A stretch of DNA of 64,000 nucleotides, from assembly GCA_964017185.1 (NCBI GenBank), contig OZ024872.1, positions 40,864,188 to 40,928,187 of the forward strand. Reading direction: 5' to 3'. This document shows positions 1-12,039 of the stretch, one piece after another (the first letter of the stretch is position 1; each line of letters opens with the position of its first letter). Below the pieces are notes generated by a model. The model ran no database searches. It saw only the letters and a program-made list of their open reading frames with translations, and had not been told where the DNA came from. This stretch comes from Rugalucina vietnamica (lineage: Eukaryota > Mollusca > Bivalvia > Lucinida > Lucinidae). The translations under genes were made by a program, and so were the position numbers.

Positions 1-3
1 AAA

Positions 4-141
4 ATGTCAAAATCTAATGGCATGACCGATATTCCACAGGAATTAAGACCAAAACTGGCAGCTTTTGATAGCTCTTTGACTACTGTGGAAGAAAGATTCC
101 AGCCACTCTTAGATACGCCGCTGAATGAACTGAACGCGACG
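4..141 (+). CDS. C1D: C1D exon 1
   Basis: This exon encodes 46 residues from MSKSNGMTDIPQEL to NELNAT and ends in phase 0 at the donor GTAATT. The promoter and 5' UTR lie outside the window. Confidence 0.88.
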
Positions 142-1349
142 GTAATTTGCTCGAGTGATTGGTTTAAGTAATAGCTTTTTACAAAAAAAAAATAAATAAA
201 TAAAAAAAAAAAAAAAATAAAAATAAAATAAAATAAATAAATAAATAAATAATAAAAAAAATCCATTATTGAATGATATCCTTGAAGTCATTTTATGACC
301 AAGGACAACTTACCAAAAGTTGGTCCCATTATTTGTCACATTTTTTCTCTAGCCTTCAGCCAACACACATTGACATGTCGCTTTTGGAAGTTGGACCCGT
401 TATCTCCTTGGATATCGGGCACATAAGTCCGTACAACTGCTTGCGCCATGTCTCTTTATCCAGGTCCTTATTTCTACTAGACCCCAAATTGCACAGATTT
501 TTAAAAGTTGTTTAGGCTCCCTGAAATGCATCTTTGAATATCTTTTGATATTTAATTATTTATTTATTATACCCCCGGCATTTATGCCGATGGGTATATA
601 GTTTTTGCTTTTCCGTTCATATGTTCGTTCGTTAGTTCGTTCGTTATTCCAGAACGTTCGTGGAATTTATGTCAAAGTTTTTGTTAAAGTTTCTCTGGTG
701 GTGTATATCTCATGAACTAATGATCAGAAACCATTCATATTTTAACCATAGGTACCCTATAGGGTTTGCTTTGTTTCTGTGAGTTTGGACCCTGGGTCCA
801 TGCCCGGGGATGGGGCTAGAGGTCAAAATCTAGGTCACCTTTACTTTGGGTCAAAGTTTTGGTTTAAGTTTCACTGGTGGTGTATATCTCATGAACCAAT
901 GATCAGAAACCATTCATGTTTTTTTTAACCATAGGTACCCTATAGGGTTTGCTTTGTTTCTGTCAGTTCGGACCTTGGGTCCATGCCCGGGGGTGGGGCT
1001 AGAGGTCAAAATCTAGGTCACCTTAAAAATGTGCTATTTACATAGTGTTTTTTCATCTCTAAGTTCATATCTTAACAAATACTTATAGGAATACATTCCT
1101 ATAAATTTGGATCATAGATACCCTTTAGGGTTGAATTAAATTCCATGGCACCAAACTCTAGGGGTGGGGCTTGAGGTCAAAATCTAGGACACATAAAATA
1201 CAGTAGTTACCAAGATTAATATTCTGTGTGTCTATATCTTGACAACCATGCATTAGAAAGCGTTCATGCTTACAACACAACATAGGTACCACATAAGGGC
1301 TAGGCCTACTGGTCCATGCATGGGGTGGGGTGGGACCTGAGGTCAATAA

Positions 1350-1398
<49 letters not shown>

Positions 1399-4300
1399 AT
1401 GACATTCTACTTTCATTTCAATCTAGGACTGAGGACCTGACCCAAAATGTCCGCGCTTATGTCCTAGATTGGGTATACACGTCAGCTCTGTATACCACTC
1501 TAAAATAGATACCGGTATGTCATTCTAAAACTACACTTCCCCATGTTTGTATGTAAAGTACTTTACACTGCTTATTTCTAAAATGTACTTTATTAGGTTA
1601 CTGTCTTTCATTGGTGATGTGAGGTTCAATGTCAGGGGTGAGCATGTGCCGGGTTGTTTAGGTAGGGGGTGGGGAAGGGGGCTTGGTGGTTTCTAAAATG
1701 TACTTGATAAGGGTACTGTTTTTCGTTGGTGATGTGATGTTCAATGTCAGGGGTGAGCATGTACCGGGTTGTTTAGGTACGGGGTAGGGAAGGGGGCTTG
1801 GTGGCTACCAGCCGGGGGTATACATGCCTCTCAAGGCACTTTTTCTAGTTAAATAAATTTTTGATATTTATTTTCAGCTTTCAACGCTTGACAAGGCAAA
1901 ACTTGATTTGGTGGCAGCATATTCTATCAACTCTTTATTTTGGAGTGAGTCTTAAATGATAAAATGTACTTATTGGCTTTAAATATGCTTTAAATATTGT
2001 AAGGAAGGCCAATGATGAAAGTATAATTATATAACACTATACATCCCATAAGTCATTCGAAACTTATGTACCATAGTGTACTGTGTGAGTTATTGCAGAT
2101 TACATGGAATCCCCAAAACAGGCATTATCTGAACATGTCAGGAACTTGCATTTTAGAAAACTACATGTCAAATTTATCAATGTACATGTAATATTTTGTC
2201 AGAATGCATATGAATTACAAAGTCTGTTGCCTAAACTATCAACTCCATCTGACATTCAACTGCTTATAAGATGGATGCAAAAGTTAGGCCTATGCAAATT
2301 AATAACTCAGTACTATGTTATTTTTCTTGGTGTGGGTTGCTATAGTATGTTTCTACTCACTACATGTTTCTATTTCAGTGTACCTCAATGTGTGTGGTGT
2401 GAACCCTAAAGACCATGGCATCAAACAGGAATTGGTGAGTAGAGAATTGCCACTGTCAGAAATATTTCATCAGGAATGAAAATCCTTACTATCACCATCT
2501 CAACGTTGTAGTAAATATAACATGAGCCGTGTCATGAAAAAAAAACAACTTCAGACCAGGTCCGACACAAACAAGTCTGTACAGTCAAAGAAGCAGGCTA
2601 GAAGCTTGGAATTTGGATTTAAGAAGAGGATTGTCCTATCCTTATAGCGAAAACAAAGGCACTGATCAGCTGTGCTGTTACTGCGTCTTTGTTTGCTCAT
2701 AAACTGTCTGGTGCGGCAGTCAAATTTCAGGACAAGAGCTGAAGGCACTTTTGATGGGTCTTTCGAATTATTTATAAAACTTGCAAACTGCAAGATGCAT
2801 GTTAGCATGTTTTACCACAATGACTCCTAGATTTCAGACATGCAGGTGAATTTTTCAGACCATTAGGCAAACAAAGCTTCAGAAGGTCCTGGAGATGTCT
2901 GATGTTTGCTTTAACATTTTGGCTGCAGTACTTCCTCAGTTTTACATTTGTTCTGTTTGCATTATGTTTTTTGTTTTCACTTGCAAGCAGTGGTGTTATA
3001 TACCAAAATGTTCGGCAAAGTCTGTAGTATTATGGACAAATTTTTCATACCTCAGTCAATTGAAGCTAAATATCAACCATCTTAGACTCCCATTCTGTCC
3101 AAGCATATATCCTTAAAGTATATCATATTTAAATTCCTGTATGATTATTATTGAACTACTCCCACACCTTTTTCGTGTCTGAAAGATTAGGCCCTCTTTA
3201 TGATTAATTATACCCCCCGCAAAACGAAGTTTTAGGGGGGTATACTGTTTTCAGCCTGTCCGTCATTCCGTAATTCCGTCATTCCGTCAAAATTTTGACA
3301 ACTTTGATGAATAACTTGAGTAGCTTTTGCATGATTCTTTTCAAATTTACACCACACTTGCACCATCAGACAATACACATGTGATATGAATTTAGGGGCC
3401 AAAGGGTCAGTATTGCAAGAGTTATGGGACTTTTTAAGTCTTCATATAATGTGTTTGCCATAGTACTGCAAGTACATACTTTGTGAAATCAACTTGTCTT
3501 ACAGATTTCAATGTTTCGGTTTGATATTTTGCTGATATGTTTCAGATATATTGCAGATGTGCATGAACAATTATGATGCTGAAAAAAATCATTTTTGAGA
3601 AATTTACAGCATTTTTAACTTAGCAAATTTTCAATAATTCCTTATATTCAATAATGGTTGGTAGTGCATACTTTGTGAAATCAACTCCTCCTAGGACTTT
3701 CAGTATTTCTTTTCAGTACTTTGCAGACATGTTACAGACGTATTGAAGACGTGCATGTGGAATTATAATGCTGAAAAAATAATTTTTGACAAATTTACAG
3801 CATTTTTTAACTTTGCCATTTTTCGACCATTGCTTATATACAATAATGGTTGGTAATTCATAGTTTGTAAAATCAACTCCTCCTAGGGCTTTCAATATTT
3901 CTTTTCAATACTTTGCAGACATGCTCCACACATATTGAAGATGTGCATGAACAATTATAATGATGAAAAAATAATTTTTGACAAATTTACAGCATTTTTT
4001 AACATAGCCATTTTTTTTTACCATTGCTTGTATACAATAATGGTTGGTAGTGCATAGTTTGTGAAATCAACTCCTCCTAGGGCTTTCAGTATTTCTTTTC
4101 AGTACTTTGCAGACATGCTCCACACATATTGAAGATGTGCATGAAGAATTATAATGATGAAAAAATTATTTTTGACAAATTTACAGCTTTTTTCAACATA
4201 GTCATTTTTGACCATTGCTTATATACAAAAATGGTTGGTAGTGCATACTTTGTGAAATCAACTCCTCCAAGGGTTTTCAGTATTTCTTTTCAATACATTG

Positions 4301-7300
4301 CAGACATGTTCCACACATATTGAAGATGTGCATGAAGAATTATAATGATGAAAAAAATAATTTTTGACAAATTTACAGCATTTTTTAACATAGCCATTTT
4401 TTGACCATTGCTTATATCAACTCAGTATTTCTTTTCAATACATTGCAGACATGTTCCACACATATTGAAGATGTGCATGAATAATTATAATACTGAAAAA
4501 AATGGATTTTTGATAAATTTACATCATTTTTCAACATAGCCATTTCTTGACCATTGCTTATATACAATAATAATTTTGCGGGGGGTATACTGAAAGCCTT
4601 GCTTGCAGCCAATTTCTAGTTGATTTTATTGTAGGACCGTATCCGTGGTTACATGAACCGTCTGAAAGAGATACAGGAGAAAGAGAAGGCCCCATCATTG
4701 AATGTTGATGCCTCCAAGAGATTTGTCAAAAGTGCACTCTGGAAAGCTGCTCAGAATAAATCTCTCACTGAGACGGAAGGTATCAAAGGTTATAAGGAAA
4801 ACATGTCAATGAAATGTATACCCCTTACAGCTTACACCCCACTTTCATATACATGTATAGTAAAATGTGGGGTATACAGTGACAGGGGTATACCCATTTT
4901 TGCTCTAAAACGTAGATTCTGGGTACCCGTTAGGACCGCCTCACTGAGGCGGTTCTAACTTGTACGCACAATCTATGTTTTGAGCAAAAATTAAAAAAAG
5001 AAATATCATAATTTTCAACTAAAAATTTTCAATTTTTACACCTTAGGAAAAATTTGTATGTTACATTGATGTGTTGTCATTGTGGTTGTTCTGTTGTGGT
5101 GTTGTTTGTATCAGATTAACTGTCTCTTCTTGAGTGGATACTCATAATGTGGTTCTGTCTTTTAGAAAGTTCAGCTCTGCAAATTAAAACTTTCAGAACT
5201 TTTCAACCTGCAATTTGTCAGAATTTTTAACGTTTAAATAATAAACTTGAGTAGATAATTGCTCAGTTTCAAGTTCATTACGAAAACTTACCCGTGCAGT
5301 GTACATTGTTATGTTTCAGCTGAAAAATTTGGAAATTTTCACTGGAAAAACGATTTTTTGTTTATATTTTTGCTCAAAACATTGCTTGTGGGTACATGTT
5401 ATAACCGCCTTGATGAGGCCGTTCAAACGTGTACCCACAATCTATATTTTGGATCGAAAATAAGAAAAATTACTTTTTATACCATAGTTTACAATATAAA
5501 AGTGGGGTTTCAGCGGGTATACATTACACAGACATGTTATCCTTATTTTTCATCAGCTTTACTGAAACCTTACTAAACAGGTCTGGCCCAGATAAGATGT
5601 CTTGTCAAGGTCAATATGGTTTCCATTTTCATGTTTCATGTCCAGATTGCTGAATTTGATCCTTTATCTTGGTAACATTAGACAAAGTTTGAAAATGTAT
5701 CAAAAACCTTCCATGACACCATTGTTAGCTTGAAATTGAACAATAACATGCCTACAAATTTATTGTCTTCTTAATCACCACTTTTCTTGCAATGGCATGA
5801 CTTGACAAGGCCAAATTGGCAATCAGCTGTTTCATCAGAAATATTATGTCCATGAAAAATATATTCCCTAAAACCACACTTTTATGTAGTTAAACTGGGG
5901 TATACAGGGGTTTACCTATTTTTAGCTCACCTGAGCCGTTAGGCTCACAAGGTGAGCTTATAGGATGGCCATGATCCGGTGTCCGTCCGTCCGTCTGTCC
6001 ACAATTTCAAAGATCTTCTCCTCTGAAACCGCATGGCCAATCAAAGCCAAATTTTATATGAAGCATCTATAGGAAGGGGGAACCAATGTGTATATAAGAA
6101 ATCCAGGTCACATGACCAAGATGGCCGCCATGCCCATATATGGTAAAAACCCTTCAAAAATCTTCTTCTCCCGAACCAGTGGACCGATTTCAATGAAACT
6201 TGGCATGAAGCATCAATGGCTCAAGCACTACAATGTGTATATAAATTATGACCCTGTGATGACCTTGACCTATTTTACAGCAAGGTCAACAGAGGTCACC
6301 AATGCATTTGAATGGGGAAAACTTTTAAAATAAATGTCATTTAAAGTGAAAGTCTTGCAGGAAATGGGCAGTAGGACTGAATATTAATGATTCTGAAAAA
6401 AATTGGACCCCAGGGGCTCATGTGCCCCCACCCCGGGGCAATATACATGTATATCTTCACTATATTCAAACGTCTTCTCCTCTGAAACCGCTTGACCAAT
6501 CAAAGCCAAATTTTATGTAAAGCATCAATAGGAAGGGATAACCAATGTATATATAAATAATCCAGGTCACATGACCAACATGGCCGCCATGCCCATATAT
6601 GGTAAAAACCCTTCAAAAATCTTTTTCTCTGGAACCAGTGGACCAATTTCAATGAAACTTGGCATGAAACATCGATGGCTAAAGCACTACAATGTGTATA
6701 TAAATCATGACCCTGTGATGACCTTGACCTATTTTACGGCAAGGTCAACATAGGTCGCCAATGCATTTGAATGGGGAAAACTTTTAAAATGTCATTTAAA
6801 GTGAAAGTCTTCCAGGAAATGGGCAGTAGGACTGAATATTAATGATTCTGAAAAAAATTGGACCCCAGGGGCTCATGTGCCCCCTCCCCGGGGCAATATA
6901 CATGTATATCGTCACTATATTCAAACGTCTGCTCCTCTGAAAGTGCTTGACCAATCAAAGCCAAATTTTATGTAAAGCATCAATAGGAAGGGATAACCAA
7001 TGTATTTATAAATAATCCAGGTCACATGACCAAGATGGCCGCCATGCCCATATATGGTAAAAACCCTTCAAAAATCTTTTTCTCTGGAACCGGTGGACCA
7101 ATTTCAATGAAACTTGGCATGAAACATTGATGGCTAAAGCACTACAAGGTATATATAAATCATGACCCTGTGATGACCTTGACCTATTTTATGGCAAGGT
7201 CAACATAGGTCGCCAATGCATTTGAATGGGGAAAACTTTTAAAATGTCATTTAAAGTGAAAGTTTTGCATGAAATGGGCATTAGGACTGACTATTAATGA

Positions 7301-8339
7301 TTCTGACAAAAAATGGACCACAGGGGCTCATATGCCCCCACCCCGGGGCAATATACATGTATAATCTCCATAATATTCAAACATCTGCTCCTCTGAAACC
7401 ACTTGGCCAATCAAAGTCAAATTTTATGTGAAGCATCTATAGGATGGGATAATCAATGTGTGTATAAATAATCCAGGTCACATTGCCGCCAGGCCCATAT
7501 ATGGTAAAAATCTCCCAAAAATCTTCTTCTCCGGAACCAGTGGACCGATTTCAAGGAAACTTGGCTTGAAGCATCGATGGCTCAAGTACTACAATGTATA
7601 TATAAATCATGACCCTGTGATGACCTTGACCCAGTTTATGGCAAGGTCAACATGGGTTGCCAATGCATTTGAATGGGAATAACTGTTGAAATGTCATTTG
7701 AAGGAAAAAGCCAGCAGGAAATTGGCAAATGGACAAAATATTGATTATTCTGAAAAAGAAAATGGCCCAAGGGCTTCATCTGCCCCTGCACTGGGATTAA
7801 ATACCATAATATTCAAACATGTTTATTGGTATATGCAGCAGATCTCAGGTGAGCGTTTACAGGACCATTGGTCCTCTGGTTCTTATTTTTGCTCCAAAAG
7901 ATAGATTGTGGGTACTCGTTAGAACCGCCTTGCAGAGGCGGTTCTAGGTGAGGCGGTTCTAACGTGTACCCACAATCAATGTTTTGAGCAAAAAATAAGA
8001 AAAACATCAAAATTTATTCATGGAAAATTTTCAATATTTTGCATAGATCTCTAAAACATCTCTGTATATTGCATGGACATGTCCTCGTAATGTCAATTTG
8101 TTCGCAACTGAATTGCCATGAAGAATTGTGTACTTTTCAAAGAATATTTGTCTAATCACTGGTATTGTTGATTTTTTTTTTCAGGTGCATCACCACAGCC
8201 AAAGACAGAAGAAAACATAAATACAATCCAAGAGGAAAATGAAGAATCTCAACGCAAACATAAACATTCTAAAAGAAAATCCTCAGATCACCATAAAGGA
8301 GGCAAAGGGAAGAAATCCAAGAGATATATGAATACTTGA
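4..8339 (+). CDS. C1D: C1D nuclear exosome cofactor, complete, five exons
   Basis: The spliced product of exons 4..141, 1878..1944, 2379..2434, 4635..4779 and 8185..8339 is 186 aa. All introns are GT-AG and the phases agree. It aligns along its length with metazoan C1D: an N-terminal helical region, the LDKAKLDLVAAYSINSLFW helix, the GVNPKDHGIKQEL segment, MNRLKEIQEKEKA, and the RFVKSALW motif that ends the Sas10/Utp3/C1D domain. The tail is longer and more basic (Lys/His/Ser-rich) than the 141-aa human protein. C1D is the animal counterpart of yeast Rrp47/Lrp1. It binds the exonuclease Rrp6/EXOSC10 and structured RNA, and supports rRNA and snoRNA 3' processing in the nucleus. The start is chosen because distances to conserved residues match the family. 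It converges with CFAP36. Introns 1, 3 and 4 are mostly Helitron-like DNA. Confidence 0.95.
181..262. repeat. A-rich low-complexity tract (AAAT/AAATA units)
   Basis: Imperfect run of A with interspersed single T, near the start of C1D intron 1. Confidence 0.85.
569..1848 (+). mobile_element. Helitron-like element H1 in C1D intron 1
   Basis: The 5' side is a hairpin (ACCCCCGGCA / TGCCGATGGGTAT), followed by a CGTTC-type short repeat (620-650). Then come two clear 179-bp monomers (starting 671 and 850) and degenerate ones. The 3' end is a perfect hairpin, TGCCT at 1825-1829 with AGGCA at 1834-1838, then CTAG at 1845-1848 followed by T. That matches the Helitron CTRR rule. No transposase is encoded. 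A T43 tract (1352-1394) lies inside. Confidence 0.7.
1352..1394. repeat. poly(T) tract of 43 bases
   Basis: Uninterrupted T homopolymer inside H1 in C1D intron 1. It may be the tail of a small retroposon inserted on the minus strand, but no recognisable body flanks it. Confidence 0.9.
1878..1944 (+). CDS. C1D: C1D exon 2
   Basis: It follows the acceptor TTATTTTCAG and ends at donor GTGAGT in phase 1. It encodes the most conserved helix, LSTLDKAKLDLVAAYSIN. A Helitron-like 3' end lies only 29 bp upstream. Confidence 0.95.
2379..2434 (+). CDS. C1D: C1D exon 3
   Basis: It encodes MYLNVCGVNPKDHGIKQEL (the first Met is split across the junction) between acceptor TATTTCAG and donor GTGAGT, ending in phase 0. 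GVNPK..H..KQEL is a family signature. Confidence 0.95.
2523..2712 (-). mobile_element. MITE A copy 1 (3'-truncated), C1D intron 3
   Basis: It begins TGAGCCGTGTCATG and runs through the ACCAGGTCCGACACAAAC block and the GCGAAAACAAAGGC hairpin arm. It breaks off in the second hairpin arm without the closing terminal repeat. Confidence 0.75.
3212..4619 (+). mobile_element. Helitron-like element H2 in C1D intron 3
   Basis: The 5' hairpin is built on TACCCCCC / GGGGGGTA, followed by CCGTC(ATT) short repeats (3258-3295). Then come tandem monomers of about 192 bp with the shared word CAGACATG at 3724, 3916, 4110, 4301 and 4446 (the last spacing is shortened). It ends GGGGGGTATAC...CTAG at 4616-4619 followed by T. 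The 3' hairpin is imperfect. It ends 15 bp before C1D exon 4. Confidence 0.65.
4635..4779 (+). CDS. C1D: C1D exon 4
   Basis: It follows acceptor TTTTATTGTAG and encodes DRIRGYMNRLKEIQEKEKA through RFVKSALWKAAQ, ending in phase 1 at donor GTATCA. The end of a Helitron-like element is 15 bp upstream of the first base, so the branch point must lie inside that element. Confidence 0.93.
4801..5080 (+). mobile_element. MITE B copy 1, palindromic element in C1D intron 4
   Basis: The core is a large inverted repeat: TTTTTGCTC..AAAC.TAGAT..TGGGTAC..GTTAG.ACCGCCTC pairs with GAGGCGGTTCTAAC..GTAC.CACAATCTATGTTTTGAGCAAAAA. The left shoulder is the GGGGTATAC block also seen at 5870, 50140 and 51350. No coding capacity. 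Confidence 0.7.
5245..5550 (-). mobile_element. MITE B copy 2, C1D intron 4
   Basis: It has the same GTGGGTAC..GTTATAACCGCC / GGCCGTTCAAACGTGTACCCAC core at about 5388-5441. Its GGGGTATAC-type shoulder lies on the opposite side from copy 1, so it is inverted relative to it. Confidence 0.65.
5845..8105 (+). mobile_element. MITE B copy 3, split by Helitron-like H3
   Basis: The left piece 5845..5923 ends CCTATTTTT. The right piece 7881..8105 resumes TCTTATTTTTGCTC and continues into the GTGGGTAC..AACCGCC palindrome. Joining them gives the uninterrupted sequence seen at about 50163-50180. This marks H3 as a later insertion. Confidence 0.75.
5924..7880 (+). mobile_element. Helitron-like element H3 (457-bp monomers), C1D intron 4
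   Basis: The 5' hairpin AGCTCACCTGAGCC..GGCTCACAAGGTGAGCT is followed by a (GTCC) run at 5986-6000, then four monomers of about 457 bp (CCAATCAAAG at 6037, 6496, 6951; CCAATCAAAGTC at 7407). The 3' end carries the perfect hairpin GGACC-ATT-GGTCC (7862-7874), then CTGG at 7876-7879 and T. The monomers contain CAAGATGGCCGCCATG and TGACCTTGACCT words. Long ORFs inside simply follow the repeats. Confidence 0.75.
8185..8339 (+). CDS. C1D: C1D exon 5, C-terminal basic tail and stop
   Basis: It follows a strong polypyrimidine tract and TCAG. It encodes an acidic stretch, then a Lys/His/Ser-rich tail ending KKSKRYMNT and TGA. The exact tail is not conserved in the family, but basic composition at this end is. 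Confidence 0.88.
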
Positions 8340-8559
8340 TACATTCAATATTGATGTTTGTTGTCTTCATAACTGCATTGTTTTAAAAATACAGGAGCAG
8401 TGCATGGCTGGTTTTGCCAGTGTCTAGTACAGTTTTGTTGAGTTCTTGACACAGAACATTCAACTTCAACAAATTGCTCAGTGCTCACGATAAACTTGCC
8501 TTGTTTTGAAGGGCCTTATTGACTCGCACTGTGCCTTACGTTTTTTGATATTGCGCAGA

Positions 8560-8779
8560 TCGATTGGTTCCCGTGTGTTCGTCTACTTCAAACCTGTCTT
8601 TACAGTCACTATCTATAGATGGCCAGAGGCTAGAAATTTCAGATTTTAGAAGAAGAGGGATTGTACTATGATTGATGCTAAAACAAAGTCATTGATCAGC
8701 TGTACAGTTAATGCATAGATGATCTGTGTCTTTGTTTTTGCACAGGCAAAAAACTGTTGTCTTTTTATGACACGCCTCA
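8560..8779 (-). mobile_element. MITE A copy 2 in the C1D 3' UTR
   Basis: Diverged copy. The TAGAAGAAGAGGGATTGTAC block and the paired arms CTAAAACAAAGTCATTGATC / GATCTGTGTCTTTGTTTTTG are present. It closes with TGACACGCCTCA. The start is uncertain. Confidence 0.6.
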
Positions 8780-8811
8780 TTTTTCTTCAAAGACGATTTC
8801 AGATCCATCTC

Positions 8812-8817
8812 AATAAA
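8812..8817 (+). terminator. C1D poly(A) signal AATAAA
   Basis: Canonical hexamer 473 bases past the C1D stop codon, followed by TG/T-rich sequence (GTGATGTGTACATAG and later TTTTGTGTTTG). Confidence 0.6.
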
Positions 8818-8839
8818 GTGATGTGTACATAGCTGAAGA

Positions 8840-9830
8840 TACAAGAAAATGATTTTGTGTTTGAAGTTTTATTTGGTGTTGGTACACATACATAACATGA
8901 TAAAATGGTAACCGTATCATATTCCCCTAAATCAACATGATTTATGATACAAGACACTAAAGGCATAGTCTTGTGCTTTCATTTTCGCCATAGGCAACAG
9001 TTGTCTACTGCGATTTCTTTGACCATGCCACTTTATAAATCCCGCACGATCCTAGTAGACTCACAACACAGATTTACCGTTATTGACACGCCTGTACCTA
9101 TTGGTCAAATACATTCATTTTATTCATATATGTATAATTGTAAATCTGAGACATGAGTCTACTACAATCTCCAGGATGTATACCTCCACTGACAACACTT
9201 TCTAAATATTAGCAAAGGAGTTTCTACTCGCTTAAGACTTTAAAGTGTCACCTGAAGTGCATGGACGTACCATTGACTTGATCAGATTGCCATTAAAATG
9301 CCTATTAAACCAGTCTGATCAATGAATACATATCTACTGGCACAGTCAAAGAAATTGCACTATCCACCAATAACAACACACATTTACACCAGAAAGTTTA
9401 CCACTGGTAAACGAAAATTATCACCACATACAACTTTAGACATTCTTTGACTTTTTGCCAAGAACATACAACGCTTAAAAGTTTAAACTCTTCCTTCCAA
9501 AATAATTTACTGATAAAACACTTAAAACACCTATAGAATTAAAGAAACAAATATAATATAAATGAATACAATTAAAATTGGACGGTTTTTGGAATTCATA
9601 TTTGATATGCTCTTAAGTGGACGGTATTTTGTATTTCTCTAAATAAAAAGATAAAACTGTTTAACTGCTAGTTTATGTGAAGAATGACAGTTTTGATGCC
9701 TCACTGCCCATTGGTTCTGTTAGTATTAAACAAGGTAAACTGGTTTGGTAAAGCACTGGTTGGAAAATGCATCACTTTTAAAAATTGCAGATTATACTCA
9801 CAAAAGAATAAAATTAATACATAACATTTA
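8840..9830. other. intergenic, no gene recognised
   Basis: AT-rich sequence without convincing ORFs. An 11-bp inverted pair, CTAGTAGACTC (about 9051) and GAGTCTACTA (about 9156), brackets a stretch related to 49260-49310, probably an old short transposon. Confidence 0.5.
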
Positions 9831-9834
9831 CTAA

Positions 9835-11767
9835 CCAGAGGACCAAACGCTCACCTGAGACCTGAGATATATACATGAACTTGTTAGACTAGAATGATAA
9901 AATGCATGTATATAACCCTAGGGCAGGGTCAGAATAACTCCTGGAGTCAATGTCTTTTTCAAATCATAAAAATTCAGTCCATTTGCCAATATACTGCAAG
10001 TTTTGTCCTTCAAATGACATTTTAACAGTTTTCTCCATTCAAATGCATGGGCGATCTAAGTTGACCTTGCCGTGAAATAGGTCAAGGTCATCCCAGTGTC
10101 ATGATTTATACAAACTTTGTAGACCTCTGTTCCTTAATGCTTCAGTCATGCCAAGTTTCTAAATCATAGGCCTTCTGGTTCTGAAGAAGAAGATTTTTAA
10201 TTTTTTTTGCTATTTATAGCCATGGCGGCCATCTTGCTCATGTGACCTTGACCATTTACATAAACTTTCATTTCCTCTTCCTAAGGATGCTCCACATAAA
10301 GTTTGGCTTTGACTGGCTAAGCAGTTTCTGAGAAAAAGCTGTTTGAATATTCTGGTCATCTACATGTATATAGCTCCAGGGCTGGGGCAGACAACCCCTG
10401 GGCCTAAAATATTTTCATAAGCATAAATCTTCTGCCCATTTGCTCATTCCTTGCAAGTTTTCTGCCATTACATGACATTTTCCTATTTTCCCATTCAAAT
10501 GCATGGGCGACCTAAGGTGACCTTGCCATAAAATAGGTCAAGGTCATCCCAGGGTCATGATTTATATAAACTTTGTAGAGCTCCATTCCCAGATGCTTCA
10601 TACCAAGTTTCAAAATCATAGGCCTTCTGGTTCTGAAGAAGAAGATTTTTAAACATTTTTGCTATTTATAGCCATGGCGGCCATCTTGGTCATGTGACCT
10701 TGACCATTTATACAAACTTTCATTCCCTCTTCCTAAGGATGCTCCACAAAAAGTTTGGCTTTGATTGGCTTAGCGATTTCAGAGAAGATGTTTCAATATT
10801 ATGGTCATATACATGTATATAGCCCCGGGGCAGGGGCAGACAACCCCCTGGGCCCAAAATATTTTCTTAAACATAAATCTTCTGTCAATTTGCTCATTTC
10901 TAGCAAGTTTTCTGCCATTTAATTACATTTTCCTATTTTTTCCCATTCCAATGCATGGGAGACTTAAGTTGACCTTGCCGTAAAATAGGTCAAGGTCATC
11001 CCAGGGTCATGATTTATATAAACTTTGCAGAGCTCCATTCCCAGATGCTTCAAACCAAGTTTCAAAATCATAGGCCTTCTGGTTCTGATGAAGAAGATTT
11101 TTAAACGTTTTTGCTATTTATAGCCCTGGCGGCCATCTTGGTCATGTGACCTTGACCATTTATATAAACTTTCATTTCCCCTTCCCAAGGATGCTCCACA
11201 TGAAGTTTGGCTTTGATTGGCCTAGCGGTTTCAGAGAAGAAGATGTTTGAATATTATGGTCATATACATGTATATAGCCCCGGGGCAGGGGCAGACAACC
11301 CCCCAGGGGCTAAAATTTTCCATTAACATTAATCTTCTGTCCATTTGCCTATTCCCAGTAAGTTTTACCCATTAAATAGCATTTTACCATTTTTCCCATT
11401 CAAATGCATTGGCGACCCAAGTTGACCTTGCCGTAAAATAGGTCAAGGTCATCCTAGGGTCATTATATGTATAAAATATGATGGGCCTGCGTCCCGGATG
11501 CTACATACCAAGTTTCATGGAAATCGGCCCACTGGTTCTGGAGAAGAAGATTTTTAAAGGTTTTTGCTATTTATAGCCATGGCGGCCATCTTGGTAGTGT
11601 GACCTGGACCATTTATACAAACTTTCGTTCCCCCTTCCTATGGATGCTCCACATGAAGTTTGGCTTTGATTGGTCAAGCGGTTTCAGAGGAGAAGATCTT
11701 TGAAAATGTGAACGACGGATGGACGGATGCCGGAGCATGGGTATACTATAAGCTCATCTGTGAGCTA
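9835..11767 (-). mobile_element. Helitron-like element H4, same family as H3, inverted
   Basis: Read on the minus strand it starts with a TAGCTCACAGATGAGCTTATAG hairpin region near 11767 and a short GTCC-type repeat (about 11710-11730). It then has about four monomers near 455 bp (GCATGGGCGA-type words at 10044, 10501, 10953, 11406) and ends CTCTGG at 9835-9840. It lies between C1D and CFAP36. Confidence 0.72.
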
Positions 11768-12039
11768 AAAATGTTATCATTGCACACAACAGATACAGTG
11801 GTAAGTATAATATTTAACACCATTGAACATCACAGTGACAAACAAAAATCTTGGTTTAAGACAGTCATGTCATAATGAAAACAGAGATATGAGGTCATTA
11901 CTATCTTTAAAGTCGTTACCTTATTTTGCCTTATGACAGGCCCATCATGGGCCATAACCATTATGGGCTATACAGGAAACTAAGTTCTAAAAGCAAACAA
12001 TAACTAAGTACAACTAAAACTGATGACTACTACAATAAT

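Larger units (their letters stand above)
8340..8835 (+). other. C1D: C1D 3' UTR containing a hairpin MITE
   Basis: This is the stretch from the stop codon to just past the only good poly(A) signal, AATAAA at 8812..8817. A diverged MITE A copy (about 8560..8779) makes up much of it, so the mRNA tail can fold into a repeat-derived hairpin. Confidence 0.6.

Noticed and set aside
2104..2409. 101-aa ORF overlapping C1D exon 3
   Set aside because: Only the final part overlaps the real exon and in another frame; the real reading is fixed by splice sites and family match.
6088..7682. Repeated ORFs with MAAMPIYGKNPSKIFFS-type peptides
   Set aside because: They arise from the H3 monomer. Related monomers in H9 and H10 are full of stops, and no signal of codon constraint is visible.
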